From Aphidius gifuensis (lineage: Eukaryota > Arthropoda > Insecta > Hymenoptera > Braconidae): a stretch of 64,000 bases of DNA. The stretch lies in contig NC_057790.1 of the NCBI RefSeq assembly GCF_014905175.1, forward strand, positions 11,000,469 through 11,064,468. Reading direction: 5' to 3'. The notes beneath the pieces were generated by a model that was not told the DNA's origin, searched no databases, and saw nothing but the letters and a program-made list of their open reading frames with translations. A program made the position numbers and the translations under genes. Positions within the stretch are counted from its first letter, which is position 1. The number at the start of each line of letters is the position of its first letter. Positions 12,178 to 33,515 of this stretch are shown here, piece after piece.

Positions 12178-12775
12178 TGGCTGAAATTGCCTCTAATTTT
12201 AGATTTTTTCATTAATTTTTTCTACTCCATCATCTCGAATATCACTTTTTTGCAATTTCTCAAAAGGACCTTTTTTTTCTGAATTCACAAATCAGGTACA
12301 CAATACACGCATTTCAAGCACAGCAAAATCTGGGTCCAGAAATATAAATATTTTTTTATTTTTGAAATTTTTATTTTCAGCAAAAAGTTTCAAAAGTGCC
12401 GAAAACAGAAAATTTACCAAGGGAAAATCTAGTTTTATTTTATTTTTTTGAAATCAAAAACTTATATATTATAAACTTATATTCATTTTGGGAAAAAAAA
12501 AATTTTTTTCTGGAAACAAAAAGTTTTTTTGCTGAAAAAAAAAATTTTCAGAAATAAATAAGAAATATTTATATTTCTGGACCCAGATTTTTGCTGTGCT
12601 TAAAATGCGTGTATTGTGTACCTGATTCTGTGAAAAAACATTCAGAAAAAAAAAAATGGTCCTTTTTGAGAAATTGGAAAAATAGTAATATTCAAGATGA
12701 TGGAGTCTAGAAAAATTAATGAAAAAATCTAAAAAATTAGAGGCTTAATTTCAGCTTAAAATCAACCAAAAATAG
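12178..12775. mobile_element. Fold-back miniature element of about 600 bp
   Basis: Long inverted arms: CTGAAATTGCCTCTAATTTT near 12181 mirrors AAAATTAGAGGCTTAATTTC near 12743. The segment with ACCTGATT, GTGTATTGTGTACC and CTGGACCCAGATTTT near 12573-12625 mirrors the one near 12290-12340. The spacer is about 40-60 bp at 12440-12490. There is no coding capacity. Confidence 0.75.
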
Positions 12776-14574
12776 CTCATATTTTCAAAATCGTAAGGGG
12801 TCAGGCAGATGACCCCATGATTTGACTAAGAATGCCCCATATATATACACGTGTATATCGTGTTCATAAACATGGAATTACACCTAATTTATTATCAATT
12901 TGTTTTACATTGTTTTTCGTGAATAAATTACCATATATATGCGAAATATTCTTTTGATAAATAAAAAGTATTAAACAAAATTTGTAAATATAAAAAAAAT
13001 AAAAAAATAGCGTGTTGCGAGTACGCGCGGGGGAAGTGAAACTTCTTTCAGAGTAATGTCACGCTGAATATTAATAATAATAATAATAAGAATAATAATA
13101 TTAATACTGACAATAATATTCAAATATAAATATTATTAGTTAATAATAATTATTAGTATTTATATTTCGAATATTATTATTATAAATTTTATTATTTATA
13201 TCGTCACATTAATGGAAAAGGGCGTAAGTGCCATTTTTTAGGAATTTTTCTAAAAGAAAAGGGCGTGAGTGAATTTATAAATTTTCGCTTTGCATCCAAT
13301 TTAAGGCTTAAAAGAAAAAAAAGTGCGTATGTTCAGGACTTACGCCTTCTATTCTCAAAATCATTTAATAAAGATAGTATATGTTTTCTTATTGATAATA
13401 AATTATGTAATAATCGCGTCAATCATAATTCAAATCCGCATTATTGAATTTCAATAAATTGGTGTATGTTCTTTTTATCAAAAATTATTTGATAATGCAA
13501 TCCTTGAACATACGTTTTATTTTATCAAAGTTGTTACGCCCATTTTCGCTTTTAAGTATTAAAATTAGATGAAAACCCGAAATTTATAAATTTGCACTAC
13601 GTCTTTTCCTTTAAAATTGACGTTTTGGCACTTACGCCCTTCATTCTTTGATGCGACGATATAATTGATACTATCGATATTATTACTAATATTATATTGA
13701 TATTATTGTTAATCATAATATTATTGGAGTTATTATTATTTATAATAATATTATTCATATATAACCATAGTATAAATAAAATAATAATTTCAAAAATATC
13801 ATCTATAATAATAATATCAATATAATATTAGTAATAATAACAATAATATTATCGATTTATAATAATATCAGTGATATTAATAATATGAATAATAATATTT
13901 TATATTGACAATAACATTCATATATAAATATTGATAATTATTAGTATTGATATTCAAAATATTATTAATATAGATATTATTATTGATATCAATACTATTG
14001 TGAATAATTGGTAATATTATCAAAATTATTGTTGTTATGATTATCATTTATATATATTTATAATAATTTTATTGTTATCATAATAATGATTCTTCAAACC
14101 CGCGAGATAACTATTGCTTGATACGTTCAAATGATTTTTTTTTTAAAATCAATTATTTAAGTATTAAACTCAGTTGAACTGTTTAATAATATTTAAATAA
14201 ATAAACAAACAAAAAGTCGCACACGCATACACACATAGCAGCTGACGCTCCAAGTTTATACGCTATATATAGTGCATGTATAATGCTTGCCGGCTTCCCT
14301 TCTCTCTATGTAATTCTCCTCTCTTTATCCGCTTGCGACCGAGCGTATAGCAGAGAGTATAGCAGAAAGTATACGAGAGAACGTCTACAAGAGAGTATAC
14401 GAGAGAGTAAACGCAAGAGTAAACGCCAGAGTATACGCGAGCGCGTAACGCTAGCAGGGCCTCGAATTTTTTTGCTACCCTCCGTAAAGAAGTTTCACTT
14501 CAAAAATCAACATTTGTAGTATCAAAGCAGTTATTATGTTACATACAATTACTAAAAATTTAAATCTATTGGAA

Positions 14575-15000
14575 AATAAAAAAATTGAAGATGTTGCCAT
14601 GGAAGCTAGTGTTATACACTAACGACTTACATTTTAATACACTAAAATCTGATGTACCGACATCAAATAATAGACATATTGTTGCTGTTGATAAAACTAT
14701 ACCATAGAATGGTGGTTTGATTGTAATTGATTCATTTGGTTATAGTGGTGCAACATGTTAATAAAAAGCAACATTTTTATCATCAATAAATAATGTTACA
14801 CCAAAAGTTGTTGCTGTATGAAGACGTACAGATAATTTTATAGAGGTTGCATTTGTTGACATATTAAAAGTGTTGGTATTGGTATTGATATTAGATCAAA
14901 TGGTATTGTTGATCATTCAGTTGGTGAACTTCGTTATTCCTATACTGATAATACATTTACACCAGAATAAACAAATTTACTACCAGGCACAAGATGACAC
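14575..15000 (+). pseudogene. Fatty-acid synthase fragment (ketosynthase C-terminus into acyltransferase)
   Basis: Translation across frames gives LHFNTLKSDVPTSNNRHIVA, VDKTIP, a stop where the family has Trp, NGGLIVIDSFGYSGATC, then KVVAV with a stop, and GIVDHSVGELRYSYTDNTFT followed by PE and a stop. These match, in order, the end of the ketosynthase domain (the NGGL...SFGFGG loop) and the start of the acyltransferase domain (the GHSVGE nucleophile region, here DHSVGE) of animal type I fatty-acid synthase. Several stops and indels make it non-functional. It lies between the inner ends of two inverted arms, so it looks captured rather than resident. Confidence 0.75.
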
Positions 15001-16834
15001 AAACAATTGACAAATGTGTATTTCATTTACAAATAGATACAGAGAAATGTATTGAGGCAGTTAATGATGAACAAGATATCGAACGTACAACAATATTTGT
15101 ACGTCACGTAACATAGCCTTAATTTTTATTTTCTCGCCATTAAAAATAATCATAAAGTAATCATTTATATTATTTTTGAAACAATACATCTACAAAATCG
15201 TAACGTTAAATTTATTGATGTATTATATCATGATGATTTAAGTGCTTTAAGATGAATTTGATAGAAGAACCATTTAGTTATCATCAAGATAAATCTTTAA
15301 ATAATAATTTAAATAGTGTTTATTATGAACATTAATTTTATTATGAGAATATAATATATTATTATAGGATATATATTTATAGAAAAAAATCTATTAAAAA
15401 AACGGAATATAAAATTGAATATATACGGGTGTTAGCGAATTCGCGCACGTGAGTTATACAGTGTTATTCTACGCAAAATTCCAAGATATACGTTATTTTT
15501 TTTTTTGAAGTGAAACTTCTTTACGGAGGGTAGCAAAAAAATTCGAGGCCCTGCTAGCGTTACGCGCTCGCGTTTACTCTCTGTCACACGCTCGCGTTTA
15601 CTCTCTGTCACACGCTTCTCTATATACTTCTGTCACGTATACTTTTCTGGTATACTCTCTGGTATACTCTCTGGTATACGCTCGGCAACAGCGGATATAA
15701 ACTCGGAACGTCAGCTGCTATGTGTGTATGCGTGAGCGACTTTTTTTTTTTTTTATTTAAACATTATTAAACAAAATCAACTACAATAATTGATTTTTAA
15801 AAATTCATTTAAACGTATATAAATAGTTATCTCGCGGTTTAAAGAATCATTATTATAATAACAATAAAATTATTATAAATATATATAAATGATGATAATT
15901 ATAACAAATAATTTGATAATATTACCAATTATTCACAATAGTATATTGATATTAATAATAATATCTATAATAATAATATTTTGAATATCAATACTAATAA
16001 TTATCAATATTTATATATAAATGTTATTGTCAATGTTAATTATTATATTATTATCACTGATATTATTATAAATCGATAATATTATTGTTATTATTACTAA
16101 TATTATATTGATATTATTAATATCATCGATGATATTTTTGAAATTATTATTTATTTATACTATGGTTTATATGAATAATATTATTATAAATAATAATAAC
16201 TCAATAATATTATGATTAACAATAATATCAATATATCAATATCGATGGTATCAATTATATTGTCGCATTAAAAGAATGAAGTGCCAAAACGTCAATTTTA
16301 AAGGAAAAGGGCGTATGCAAATTTATAAATTTTCGGGTTTTTCATCTAATTTTAATACTTAAAAAAAAGGGAAAATGGGCGTAACAACCTTTGATAAAGG
16401 ATAAAGGGCGTATGTCCAAGGATTTACGCCTTTTTTCCCGTTATCAAAATAATTTTTGATAAAAGATGAAAGGCATATTTTCAATTTTATTTGAAATTTA
16501 TTTAATGGCAGGATTTTTTAAATTATTGATTGTTTACTGATAATTATACATAATTTATTATCAATACGAAAAACATAAAAATAATTACAAATCTTCATCT
16601 TTTATTAAAAACTAGGTCATGCCCGTGCTTCGCACGGGTGTCTTTACGGGGTCTTGCAAATAAAAGTTCCTTAGGGTCGGTTGTGGAGTATAGCATAGAG
16701 AAGAGTATCGATGAACTATACTTAATACCATATATGTAATACTACATATATGAAATATCGTCGACGCTCTTGCCTTCAGAGACACAAAGCGGCCATATTA
16801 GCAATATAGTAGTATTACATATATGACTTAATAC

Positions 16835-17685
16835 CAGTGTTGGGTAGGTATGATACCGGTGTATCATACACTGTATCATACAGTATGATACATCTCCATT
16901 ATCATACGCCATGTATCATACATTAAGAGCGCCTCTACATTTCACTTTTTAAACTATTTTAATGACCCCATTTTCCCTATCCGCCATTGTACACATATTT
17001 GGCGCCCAAAAACAATATGTCAACATCCAACATAATATGTAATCTCAAGAATTTATTAATATTTATTAATAAATCAACTAACGAAAAATGATTGTGTGTA
17101 TTTTATTTGAATAATCTCAAAAATTACAATAAAAAAATGAGATAATGGACATGATATGTAGGCAAGGAGGGTTTTGACAGGTTCTAAGGAACATCATGAA
17201 ATGCCAAGAAAAAAGATAGTTTGATTAGCTTGCAAAAAAATAATAATAAATACAGCAATTATGAGATTATAATCACACGGATAATTTAACAGCACTCAAT
17301 ATATTTCCCTGTCGTTGTTTATGAGGAACGTATTATATTAATCCGGGAGACCTATTTGCCAAGTTGACTTCTTTCATCATATTGGCACACTTTAATATAT
17401 TTCAGACAAACTCCTTAGCTAATTTTTTAAAGAAGTCATAATATTAACTGTTAAATTATTTTCTCGTATAATGTTTTAATTCTAATAAAATTTTTTATAC
17501 ACGTTGATGAATTTATTTATTATTTATCGTGTAATAAAAAAAAAAAACAGTTTGACGTGTACAGTGGTGTGAGTGAGATTTAATAAATCATTTAGTTCAT
17601 TTTATAAAAAAAGAGGGCAGACTTTATGTAGTATCATACGTATGATTGTATGATACCCCGAAAATCGTCGAATTACCCATCACTG
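16835..17685. mobile_element. Non-autonomous hAT element with 8-bp target duplication
   Basis: Terminal sequences CAGTGTTGGGTAGGTATGAT and CGTCGAATTACCCATCACTG are imperfect inverted repeats of hAT type. Perfect 8-bp duplications CTTAATAC flank it at 16827-16834 and 17686-17693. Subterminal GTATGATACA/TGTATCATAC motifs are repeated at both ends. It is 851 bp with no transposase ORF. It is inserted in the 3' part of the Helitron, so it is younger. Confidence 0.92.
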
Positions 17686-17914
17686 CTTAATACCAATAAA
17701 ATATTTATACGTGTTGTCTGGTTACTACCTAGTTTTTTTTCGGCAAAAATACAACGTGATAAACCAAGAACTCACTATGAATAAACTTCATACAAAAATA
17801 TGTATTTTAATTTAGAATTTTGGTCTGTTATTAATTTCGTAATTGTATTTATTTCATATAAAAAAAATCTTATCTTCTTTTATTTATATAATTCTGTATA
17901 TACATAGTTTTTAA

Positions 17915-22290
<4,376 letters not shown>

Positions 22291-22615
22291 GTAATATATT
22301 TTTTGCTTTTCCAATTTATTTTACAACTCGTTCTAAATTTGAATGAATATTCAAGTTTATTTTCATCAAAATCACAATATTTTAAAAAAATCACAATCGA
22401 AATGGAAAAAAAATGTCACCTGAAAAAAAAATATATATTTAATAATCATTTTGATAGTGGTTCATTCAAAATAGATTTTTACTTATATGCCAATAATTAC
22501 TAAAATCTTGTAATGTTAATTAAATGAATATAAGTCAACAGCATCAGATGAAAAATAATTTATTAATCATTAAAATTTAGCTAACAAATTATTACTATTA
22601 CAAAAACATTTCATT

Positions 22616-23404
22616 TTAATATATTTCAATTGAAATAGAAGATGAACATGGTTGACAGACGAACAACAATTTTAAAACATATTGATAAACGGTTACTGGT
22701 ATTAGATAACCAGCATTGCATTCTTGTAAATGTTCTTTTTGAATGTTTTTGATTCTGTTCCCTACCTCTTCAAGATCAACACTATTTGGTAAGCATATGT
22801 GACAAAATGAACATCGAATGGCATTTGAAAATTCATCACGTATTATTGCAAAATAACCTTTGGAACATACCATACAAACTAAATCATTTGTCATACTCTC
22901 TTTTATTTTTTTTTTCAATTTCTTCAATTCTGAAACACACAATTAAACACACAATTATCAACTGAAATTAATTGAAAATTTATGAATGTAACAATCACCA
23001 TGTTTAGAACATCCAGTAAAATCTTGTTCATATTCAATAGTTTCTGAACCTGATTCATGATTATAATGTTCGGTACATTGAAAATTTGTGAATTCATTTT
23101 TTATTAATCTCATTAGCCCATTTTTCGTCATCTTTCGACCACTTTCATCTTTATGAGTAACAGTAGATGTTAGTAGGTTAAAATCGAAGATTTCATGTCG
23201 TTTTGCATGTATCTTATTTGAACAAATCTACAATTAATTATATTAAAAACAATAAATGAATGGCTATTAGTATAAATTATGTATATAACAACGAAAAAAA
23301 TGAAATGAACTAACTTGTATTATATCATCTGATGTGGATCTCATCATTTTAATAATCGTTCTGGTAATTGAACTTTGATATTCAAAAAACCTGTAGAATC
23401 TATT
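22616..23404 (-). pseudogene. Multi-exon zinc-binding gene of the Helitron, probably damaged
   Basis: Three minus-strand exons are suggested by GT-AG borders: about 23404-23316, 23228-23000 and 22930-22616. The last encodes CMVCSKGYFAIIRDEFSNAI followed by RCSFCHICLPNS and HLQEC, a Cys/His pattern (C-x2-C, C-x2-C-x2-C, H-x3-C) that could bind zinc. The middle exon encodes HAKRHEIFDFNLLTSTVTHK and more. In the first exon the most protein-like frame (IDSTGFLNIKVQLPERLLK) runs into a stop while the frame matching the next exon is MMRSTSDDIIQ, so a frameshift is likely. I do not recognise the family. It sits between the OB-fold gene and RepHel on the same strand. Confidence 0.45.
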
Positions 23405-23563
23405 CTGAAATTACAAAAAAAATGTAAAATAATTATTTACCTAATGAAAATAATTTTCAAATTATTGTATTATTAAACTTGATTCAAACAAAACATTTAT
23501 CGAACAAAAATTAATTTATTTATTGATGTAATACAAAAACATATATATTTGTATTTTCATTAT

Positions 23564-24652
23564 TCAATTGTTTGTATCATCATTATTTTTGACACGTTTA
23601 TTTGTTGTAACGGAAGTTACAGCAGCTTTGAGTTGCAACATTGGCATTAATTCACCTTCACATATTTCGATATCAGACATTCCTTCTACCTTAAAAGTGC
23701 TAGCGCCAACTGCAACTGTATGAAAATAATATTGAAATATAAATATAAATAAACTGGAATTTAATAATAACTTCCTTAATAAAAAAATTCAATTTACCTT
23801 CTGACTTGTTCATGAATCCTTTAACTTTTACTTTTTGTCCTCGAACTGTCAATTCTTCAGTATGTACATAGTTTACAATATGAACACATAATTTATAACG
23901 ACCATCAGTTATTATTCCCATTCCATAGGAAGAATTATCAGTATCCATCTTCATGAAAGCTGTTTTTATAAATCCGGTAACAGCTACAAACCATAAAAAA
24001 ATTTATAAAATATACATCAAATTAAAGAAATTTAAAAAGAATTCTAAAGTATCTGATAAAATAAATATCCAACCAATATAGAGATGGTCATCAAGCATAA
24101 CATCACATAATTCAATACATGTATAATCATTTGTATGAGAATCACTGAAAAAATTATGCACTGTGATTACACTTGATGGCTGTGCATTAAATTCAAGGAT
24201 ATGAATACGTTCATTTTGTTTACGAAATTTGGGATTCGAGGTTTTCATTGTCCCACCGTTAATTTCGATAATCTGAAATAATTATTATTAGTTCAACACA
24301 ACAGATTCTATATATTTACTGAATACCATTCCCAATTTTATTATAGTTGAATACTTGATAGCTGTATCATTCCACAAAATAATTCTAATTTTTGACTCTT
24401 GTTTGATAAAACAAATTTAAAAAATGAATACGTTTTTCGTTTTAGGGTTAGTGACGGTTTTTAAATCACCATCAATTGACGCTACAAATCCTGTCAATTC
24501 ACTTAAATAAAAAAGATCAGAAGATTTAAAAATTTAAATCATAATTTAAAAACATATATATAAAATATATCCACTTACATCATCTTCTCTTCTGGCTGAA
24601 GATTGTTTAACTCTTCATTTGATGTAAAATAACTTTCATCTAATTCAGCCAT
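23564..24652 (-). CDS. OB-fold (RPA-like) single-strand-binding protein of the Helitron, 226 aa, 5 exons
   Basis: Exons 24652-24579, 24501-24432, 24272-24074, 23983-23798 and 23715-23564 join in frame with GT-AG introns to 681 nt including the stop. The protein starts MAELDESYFTSNEELNNLQP. It has beta-rich, OB-fold-like segments: ELTGFVASIDGDLKTV, RIHILEFNAQPSSVITV, GMGIITDGRYKLCVHIVNYV and VKVKGFMNKSEG, in the order seen in RPA70-type DNA-binding domains. It ends in a polar tail. Known: some Helitrons carry RPA-like genes, thought to coat single-stranded intermediates. Inferred role here is the same. It is intact while RepHel on the same strand is broken, which could reflect selection in trans or simply small size. 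OB-fold assignment is by pattern only. Confidence 0.65.
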
Positions 24653-24899
24653 GATATACACACACTTTATGATTATCAATATTCAATCGCTGGTAATTGA
24701 AAAAAAACTTATTCAATAAAACTAATACCGATAATCAATAACGATACCCGAACGTGATTTAAAAATTAATACGAAAAAATTAAATAAAAAATAATTTACC
24801 TCAAAATTTTCAAAAATTGAGTCACTCAATTAAAAATATTTTGAGGATAATTAAAAATCTTAATTAGCTTGATAATCTCGATCAGCTTATGTCTTCTGT

Positions 24900-28440
<3,541 letters not shown>

Positions 28441-28459
28441 TAAAAATAAAAAAAAAAAA

Positions 28460-28550
28460 ACAAAAATCACTTTATTACAACTAACTTCATAATAAACAAA
28501 AATAAAAACCTTTCAGTGTGAAGTTAGTTGAAATAAAGTGATTTTTTTAT
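28460..28550. repeat. Subterminal inverted repeat at the Helitron 5' end
   Basis: ATCACTTTATTACAACTAAC (plus, about 28467) is mirrored by GTTGAAATAAAGTGAT (about 28527), with an A-rich spacer, just inside the 5' terminus at 28556. Confidence 0.75.
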
Positions 28551-28933
28551 AAAGGATGATTTTGAGAATGGAAAAAAGGCGTAAGTCCCTGAACATACGC
28601 ACTTTTTTTTTCTTTAAGCCTTAAAATTAGATGCAAAGCCCGAACTCACGCCCTTTTCTTTTTAGAAAAAAAAAATTCCTAAAAATGGCACTTACGCCCT
28701 TCTTCCATTAATGTGTCGATATAAATATTAAATTTATAATAATAATAATATTCGAAATATAAATACTAATAATTATTATTAACTAATAATATTTATATTC
28801 GAATATTATTGTCAGGATTAATATTATTATTATTATTATTATTATTGATATTATTATTATTATTAATATTCAGCGTGACATGAAACTACTCTGAAAGAAG
28901 TTTCACTTCCCCCGCGCGTACTCGCAACACGCT

Positions 28934-29426
28934 TATTTTTTTTTTTTCTGCGAAGCTTCACTTTCAAGATATTTACGATTGAAGTTGACCAATCAAAAAC
29001 AGGCATCACGAACTATTATCATTATGGTGCCAAAAAAAAACGTGCGTGGTTACGCTCAAAAATTAGTTTGAATAGTATGCGGTGCAATTGCAGCATGCGG
29101 TTTATTATTGATAACAGTTTGTCAGAATTTCTGAATAACCTGACATTTGTTTAAAACACACCGACTACACCCACACTGCATACTACATTGGACGCTGCTA
29201 TTGACACTATTCCGTACACAGCATACCGCATTCTCTAAGTATACACAGTGGATCTGTCAACATCTTCAAGTCGTTGGTAGTGTGCTGTCTATCAGATTGA
29301 ACATGAACCTGGAGAAATAATGAAGAAAAAATTTCCCATGGAGCTCAGGATCGTTTTTCATTGATTTCTTTTAGACCCAGCCACTAACCTGATAATCATA
29401 TTATCATCATATAAAAAAAATTAAAA
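28934..29426. other. Intergenic, no gene recognised
   Basis: More GC-balanced than its surroundings. A weak inverted pair (GTATGCGGTGCAATTG near 29069, GCATACCGCATTCTC near 29220) may mark an old miniature element. No coding signal. Confidence 0.4.
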
Positions 29427-30700
29427 ATGTCCAAGGAAAAGCAGTAGCTAAGGAAAAAATGAAGCTAAGGAATTAAGGTTACCAAAGAATTATCTTTCAA
29501 GGAAATAATATTGCGTAAAATATAATTCTTTATAATTTTAATTTAAGTTACATTTCTTTAGTCTGTTTTCCTTGGACATTTATATTATTAAAAAATAAAT
29601 TTACATGTATTTTATTTATAAAATAAATAAGAAATGTCCAAGGAAAAGCAGTAGCTAAGGAAAAGATGTAGCTAAGGAATTAATGTGACTAAGGAATTAT
29701 TCCCTTGAAACATAATTTTTTGGCAACATTAATTCCTTAGCCACATTAATTCCTTAGCTACTGCTTTTCCTTGGACATTTGTATTTAAAAAAAAAAAAAT
29801 TACATGTATTTTATTTATAAAATAAATGAAAAATGTCCAAGGAAAAGCAGTAGCTAAGGAAAAGATGTAGCTGAGGAATTAATGTGACTCAGGAATTATT
29901 TCCTTGAAACATAATTTTTTGGCAACCTCAATTCCTTAGCCAGATTAATTCCTTAGCTACTGCTTTTCCTTGGACATAAGTATTTTTAAAAAACAAATTT
30001 ACATCTATTTTATTTATAAAATAAATAAAAAATGTCCAAGGAAAAGCAGTAGCTAAGTAAAAGATGTAGCTAATAAATTAAGGGTGCCAAAGAATTATGT
30101 TTCAAGGAAATAATGTTGCTTAAAATATAACTGTCTTGGCAACTGTAATTTTTAGCTACATCTTTTCTTTAGCTACTACTTTTTCTTGCACATTTGTATT
30201 CTTAAAATTTAAATTTCATGTAATTTTCTTTTCAAAAATAAAAGTCCAGGAAGTAGTAGCTAAGGAAAAGATGTAGATAAGGAATTAAGGTTGCTAAAAA
30301 ATTATATTTTAAGCAACATTATTTCCATGAAACATAATTCTTCGGCAACCTTAATTTCTTAGCTACATCTTTTTCTTAGCTACTGCTTTTCCTTCGATAT
30401 TTTTACTTATTTCAGAAATAAAATACATGTAAATTTAATTTTTAAGAATACAAATGTCTAACAAAAAACAGTAGCTAAGAAAAGAATGTAGCTAAGGAAA
30501 TGAGGTTGCCAAAAAATTATATTTTAAGCAACATTATTTCCTTAAAAAACAATTTTTTGGCAACCTCAATTCCTTAGCTACATCTTTTCCTTAGCTACTG
30601 CTTTTCCTTGGACATTTTTATTTTTGATAAATAAATTTACATGTACTTTATTTATTAAATGAATAAAAATGTTCAAGGAAAAGCAGTATGGTTAGCTACC
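29427..30700. repeat. Tandem array of about 205-bp hairpin units
   Basis: Units begin near 29427, 29634, 29833, 30032, 30243, 30454 and 30668 (spacing about 199-214). Within a unit TGTCCAAGGAAAAGCAGTAG and CTACTGCTTTTCCTTGGACA are inverted, with inner pairs of TAGCTAAGGAATTAA type, so each unit is a nearly complete palindrome. An AT-rich linker containing TTACATGTATTTTATTTATA separates units. Later units are more diverged. Confidence 0.9.
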
Positions 30701-33515
30701 TTATTTCCTACATGATTATGATAATAATCATAATAGTAATATACCTGTGTCAACAATACAATATACAGATGTTAAAACAATCGGTAATTATATTCTAATA
30801 CGATATTCAAGACGATTTTTTTATTTATTAAACTTGTTGTTTTTAATCCAAACCGATCCAAACATGAACATGATTGTTAAAGTTGCATATTCAAAATTAC
30901 TCGTCGCTAGCCTGCCGGTAAAACAGCAGGCTTAGTATTTTCGATGTACAATAATTGGATGAGAACCGTTTTCTCCTAAATGTCGTCTAAAATCTCGACT
31001 ATGACCTCAAGATGTCATTTTATTGTTAATTCGAGTAAAACAAAAACTTATGCTTAATCTATTGAAAAATATTTATGATTAGAATGATTAGAAACAAATT
31101 ACAAACGTAAATAGTCTATCTATCAACAATTTAGTTTCTTTTGGAAAATGCAATCGATATTCTAAATTTTTTACTTTAAGGGAATTTAACAGAATATCCG
31201 ACGTCGGCCCGACTGAAATCCCGACTTTCCTCCGACTTTATTAAGTCGGGCGCGACACATACTTTTCTACCTGGGTAGTGTTGAATTATATATTTGAATT
31301 TTTTCAAGAAAAAGAAAGATTTTTCTTTTCAATAAATTGTTTTTTTTTTATATTATATATTAACAATAATTGAGTGATATAATAGAGAGACGATCATCAT
31401 CATCATCATCATCATCATATAAAAAAAATATAGACAAATTGGTAAGAAAAAGGTGAAACCGAATAAATAAATTTCCACTCTGAATTGATTCCTCAGCCAT
31501 TTGCCAATAATATTTTAATTTGTTATGGAAAACATTGCATAGAAATTAATGTAGATTGCTAATTTATTTTTTTTTGCTTCGTCATTTCCTTAGCTTTATT
31601 CGCTATAAATAATAAGTTGAAGAGCTATTAGCGAATTTAGGAAAAAGATGTTGTCAAATGAACTAATTTGTAGTCTTAATAATTCCTCAGCCGTTTGTAG
31701 TAATTATATTAATTTTTTATAGCGAATATTTCTGTGGAATTGGTATAGTGACAAATTAAATTATATATTTGCCACAATTTTTTAAATTATTTTATGGCAA
31801 ATATAGCAAAGAAATTAATAACGATTGATAAGTTTATTTGGCTAGACTTTTTCCTTAGCTATTTGCCAATAGCTTTTTCATTTATTATTCCAAAAATAGC
31901 TAATGAAGACATGTAAGCAAATCAATTAATTAATAGTGTTCATTAATTCCCTAGCTAATTTTGCCATACTAAAATAAAATTATTGTGTCAAATGGCTGAG
32001 GAAATAATTTAAACTGCAAATTAATTTATTTGACTACATCTTTTTCTTAGATACATTTGCCAATAGTTTTTTAGTTTGTTAATTACGGCAAATATAGCTG
32101 AGTAAAAGACGTAGCCAAAAAAATTAATTAGTAATTTCATCGCTTAGTTTCTTAAAATAATTAGTAATTTTCACAATGCGTGTAAAATACTCTCACGACA
32201 GTATTTTACGTGACAGTATTCTCATGACAGTATTTTACGTGAGTTGGTAATCAGTACGTTGTAAGGGCTTGGGGACGTGAGCGCCGAAAAGGTTCTGTCC
32301 GACATAAGTAAACTTATAAATATAAAAGTCCCCACAGTCGTGACTAATTGAATTTCTATTGGAAAAAGCTGTCTAGTGATATATTGTAGGATTGTTCGAA
32401 GCGGGGTTTTGTGTGAGGTCAGATTCATTTGAAGTCCATTTAAAACTTACTTTCTTCAATTTATACATCACGTAGTATTAAAAATGCCGTTATTTTACCT
32501 ATTTTTTAGTTGATTTATTCTTCTAGGTACATTGATTTTATGCATTTTCCCTTAACACCATTTAAGATATATTTATTGTTGCACGATTAATTTCATGAAT
32601 TTATTTTGCTAATTTTACAATTTATTATTAACTATTAATGCAGTTTTGAGATTCAACGCAATAGTTTTTGCCAGTATTTAAAAAATAGGTACATGAAATC
32701 ATACTACAATCCAATTACTGAAGTTTATGCTTTGAATAATTCGACTTTTATTCGCATATAGGATTTTGATTATTTTATAATATGTGTATCAATATAAGTT
32801 ATTGAAAAAAAGATCAATCACCAATAATGTTTATCTGAATCTAATTGTTGATGAATGTGATATTGATAAATGTATTATGAATGATTTATTCTTCAATGTG
32901 CCAACTTGAAAATGTCTGGAATATCCAAGTATCAAACAGATATAATTCTTTGAACCAATGAAATTACCAAATGATCAAATGACAACTATATAAACAAGAT
33001 AGAAGTTCAGTTTTACTTCATATATTTACTTGTATTATTAATTGATAATGGCTGAACATTTTCATTGTAGATATGTGTTTCCATGTGCATTATATTCATG
33101 AGTTTGAAATCTTATTAAAATATTATGTCTCATAAATTTCATTATATTACTGTCTTAATTATTTAATATATTTTATAACATTTGTATAAGTTATTTAAAT
33201 ATTTTTTAAACAGTTTTCCGACATTCATAAATTGGAGTTATGTATATATATAGTTTACATGAATATCTGAAAGAACGAACGACGATTATTCCTAAAATAC
33301 TTTCTAGATAAAATAATAATTTGCTTTACCAACATATTTCGATAGACATCTACCGGTGGTACTCTCAGTCTGCTGACACTTGCTGTCTGCTGACACTCAA
33401 GTTAACATAACCTAGTCTTCTTGGCTTCTTGGACTCAAGTATAAATAATAAATAGCTTAGTAAATAGTAACAACAATACAAACTAAATCGTTTAAGAATA
33501 ATTCAAACGTCCATA
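30701..33515. other. AT-rich noncoding region with degenerate repeats
   Basis: At 31200-31285 GTCGG/CCGAC motifs and a CTACCTGGGTAG palindrome look like a piece of a miniature element. At 31460-32130 degenerate repeats of TTCCTTAGCTATTTGCCAAT type recall the hairpin array upstream. At 32250-32340 is a dispersed repeat shared in inverse orientation with 49255-49330. At 32186-32245 a short direct repeat of CACGACAGTATTTTACGTGA type occurs. I see no supported gene. Confidence 0.5.
32258..32335 (+). repeat. Dispersed repeat containing GGCTTGGGGACGTGAGCGCC
   Basis: GGCTTGGGGACGTGAGCGCC followed by a TTTATAAATATAAAAGTCCC-like stretch recurs as a reverse complement at 49255-49330. The two copies are about 75-80 bp and clearly related. 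Confidence 0.75.

Noticed and set aside
30747..30935. 62-aa frame with DPNMNMIVKVAYSKLLVASL
   Set aside because: It looks mildly protein-like but has no recognisable family, no splice context I trust, and sits between repeats.
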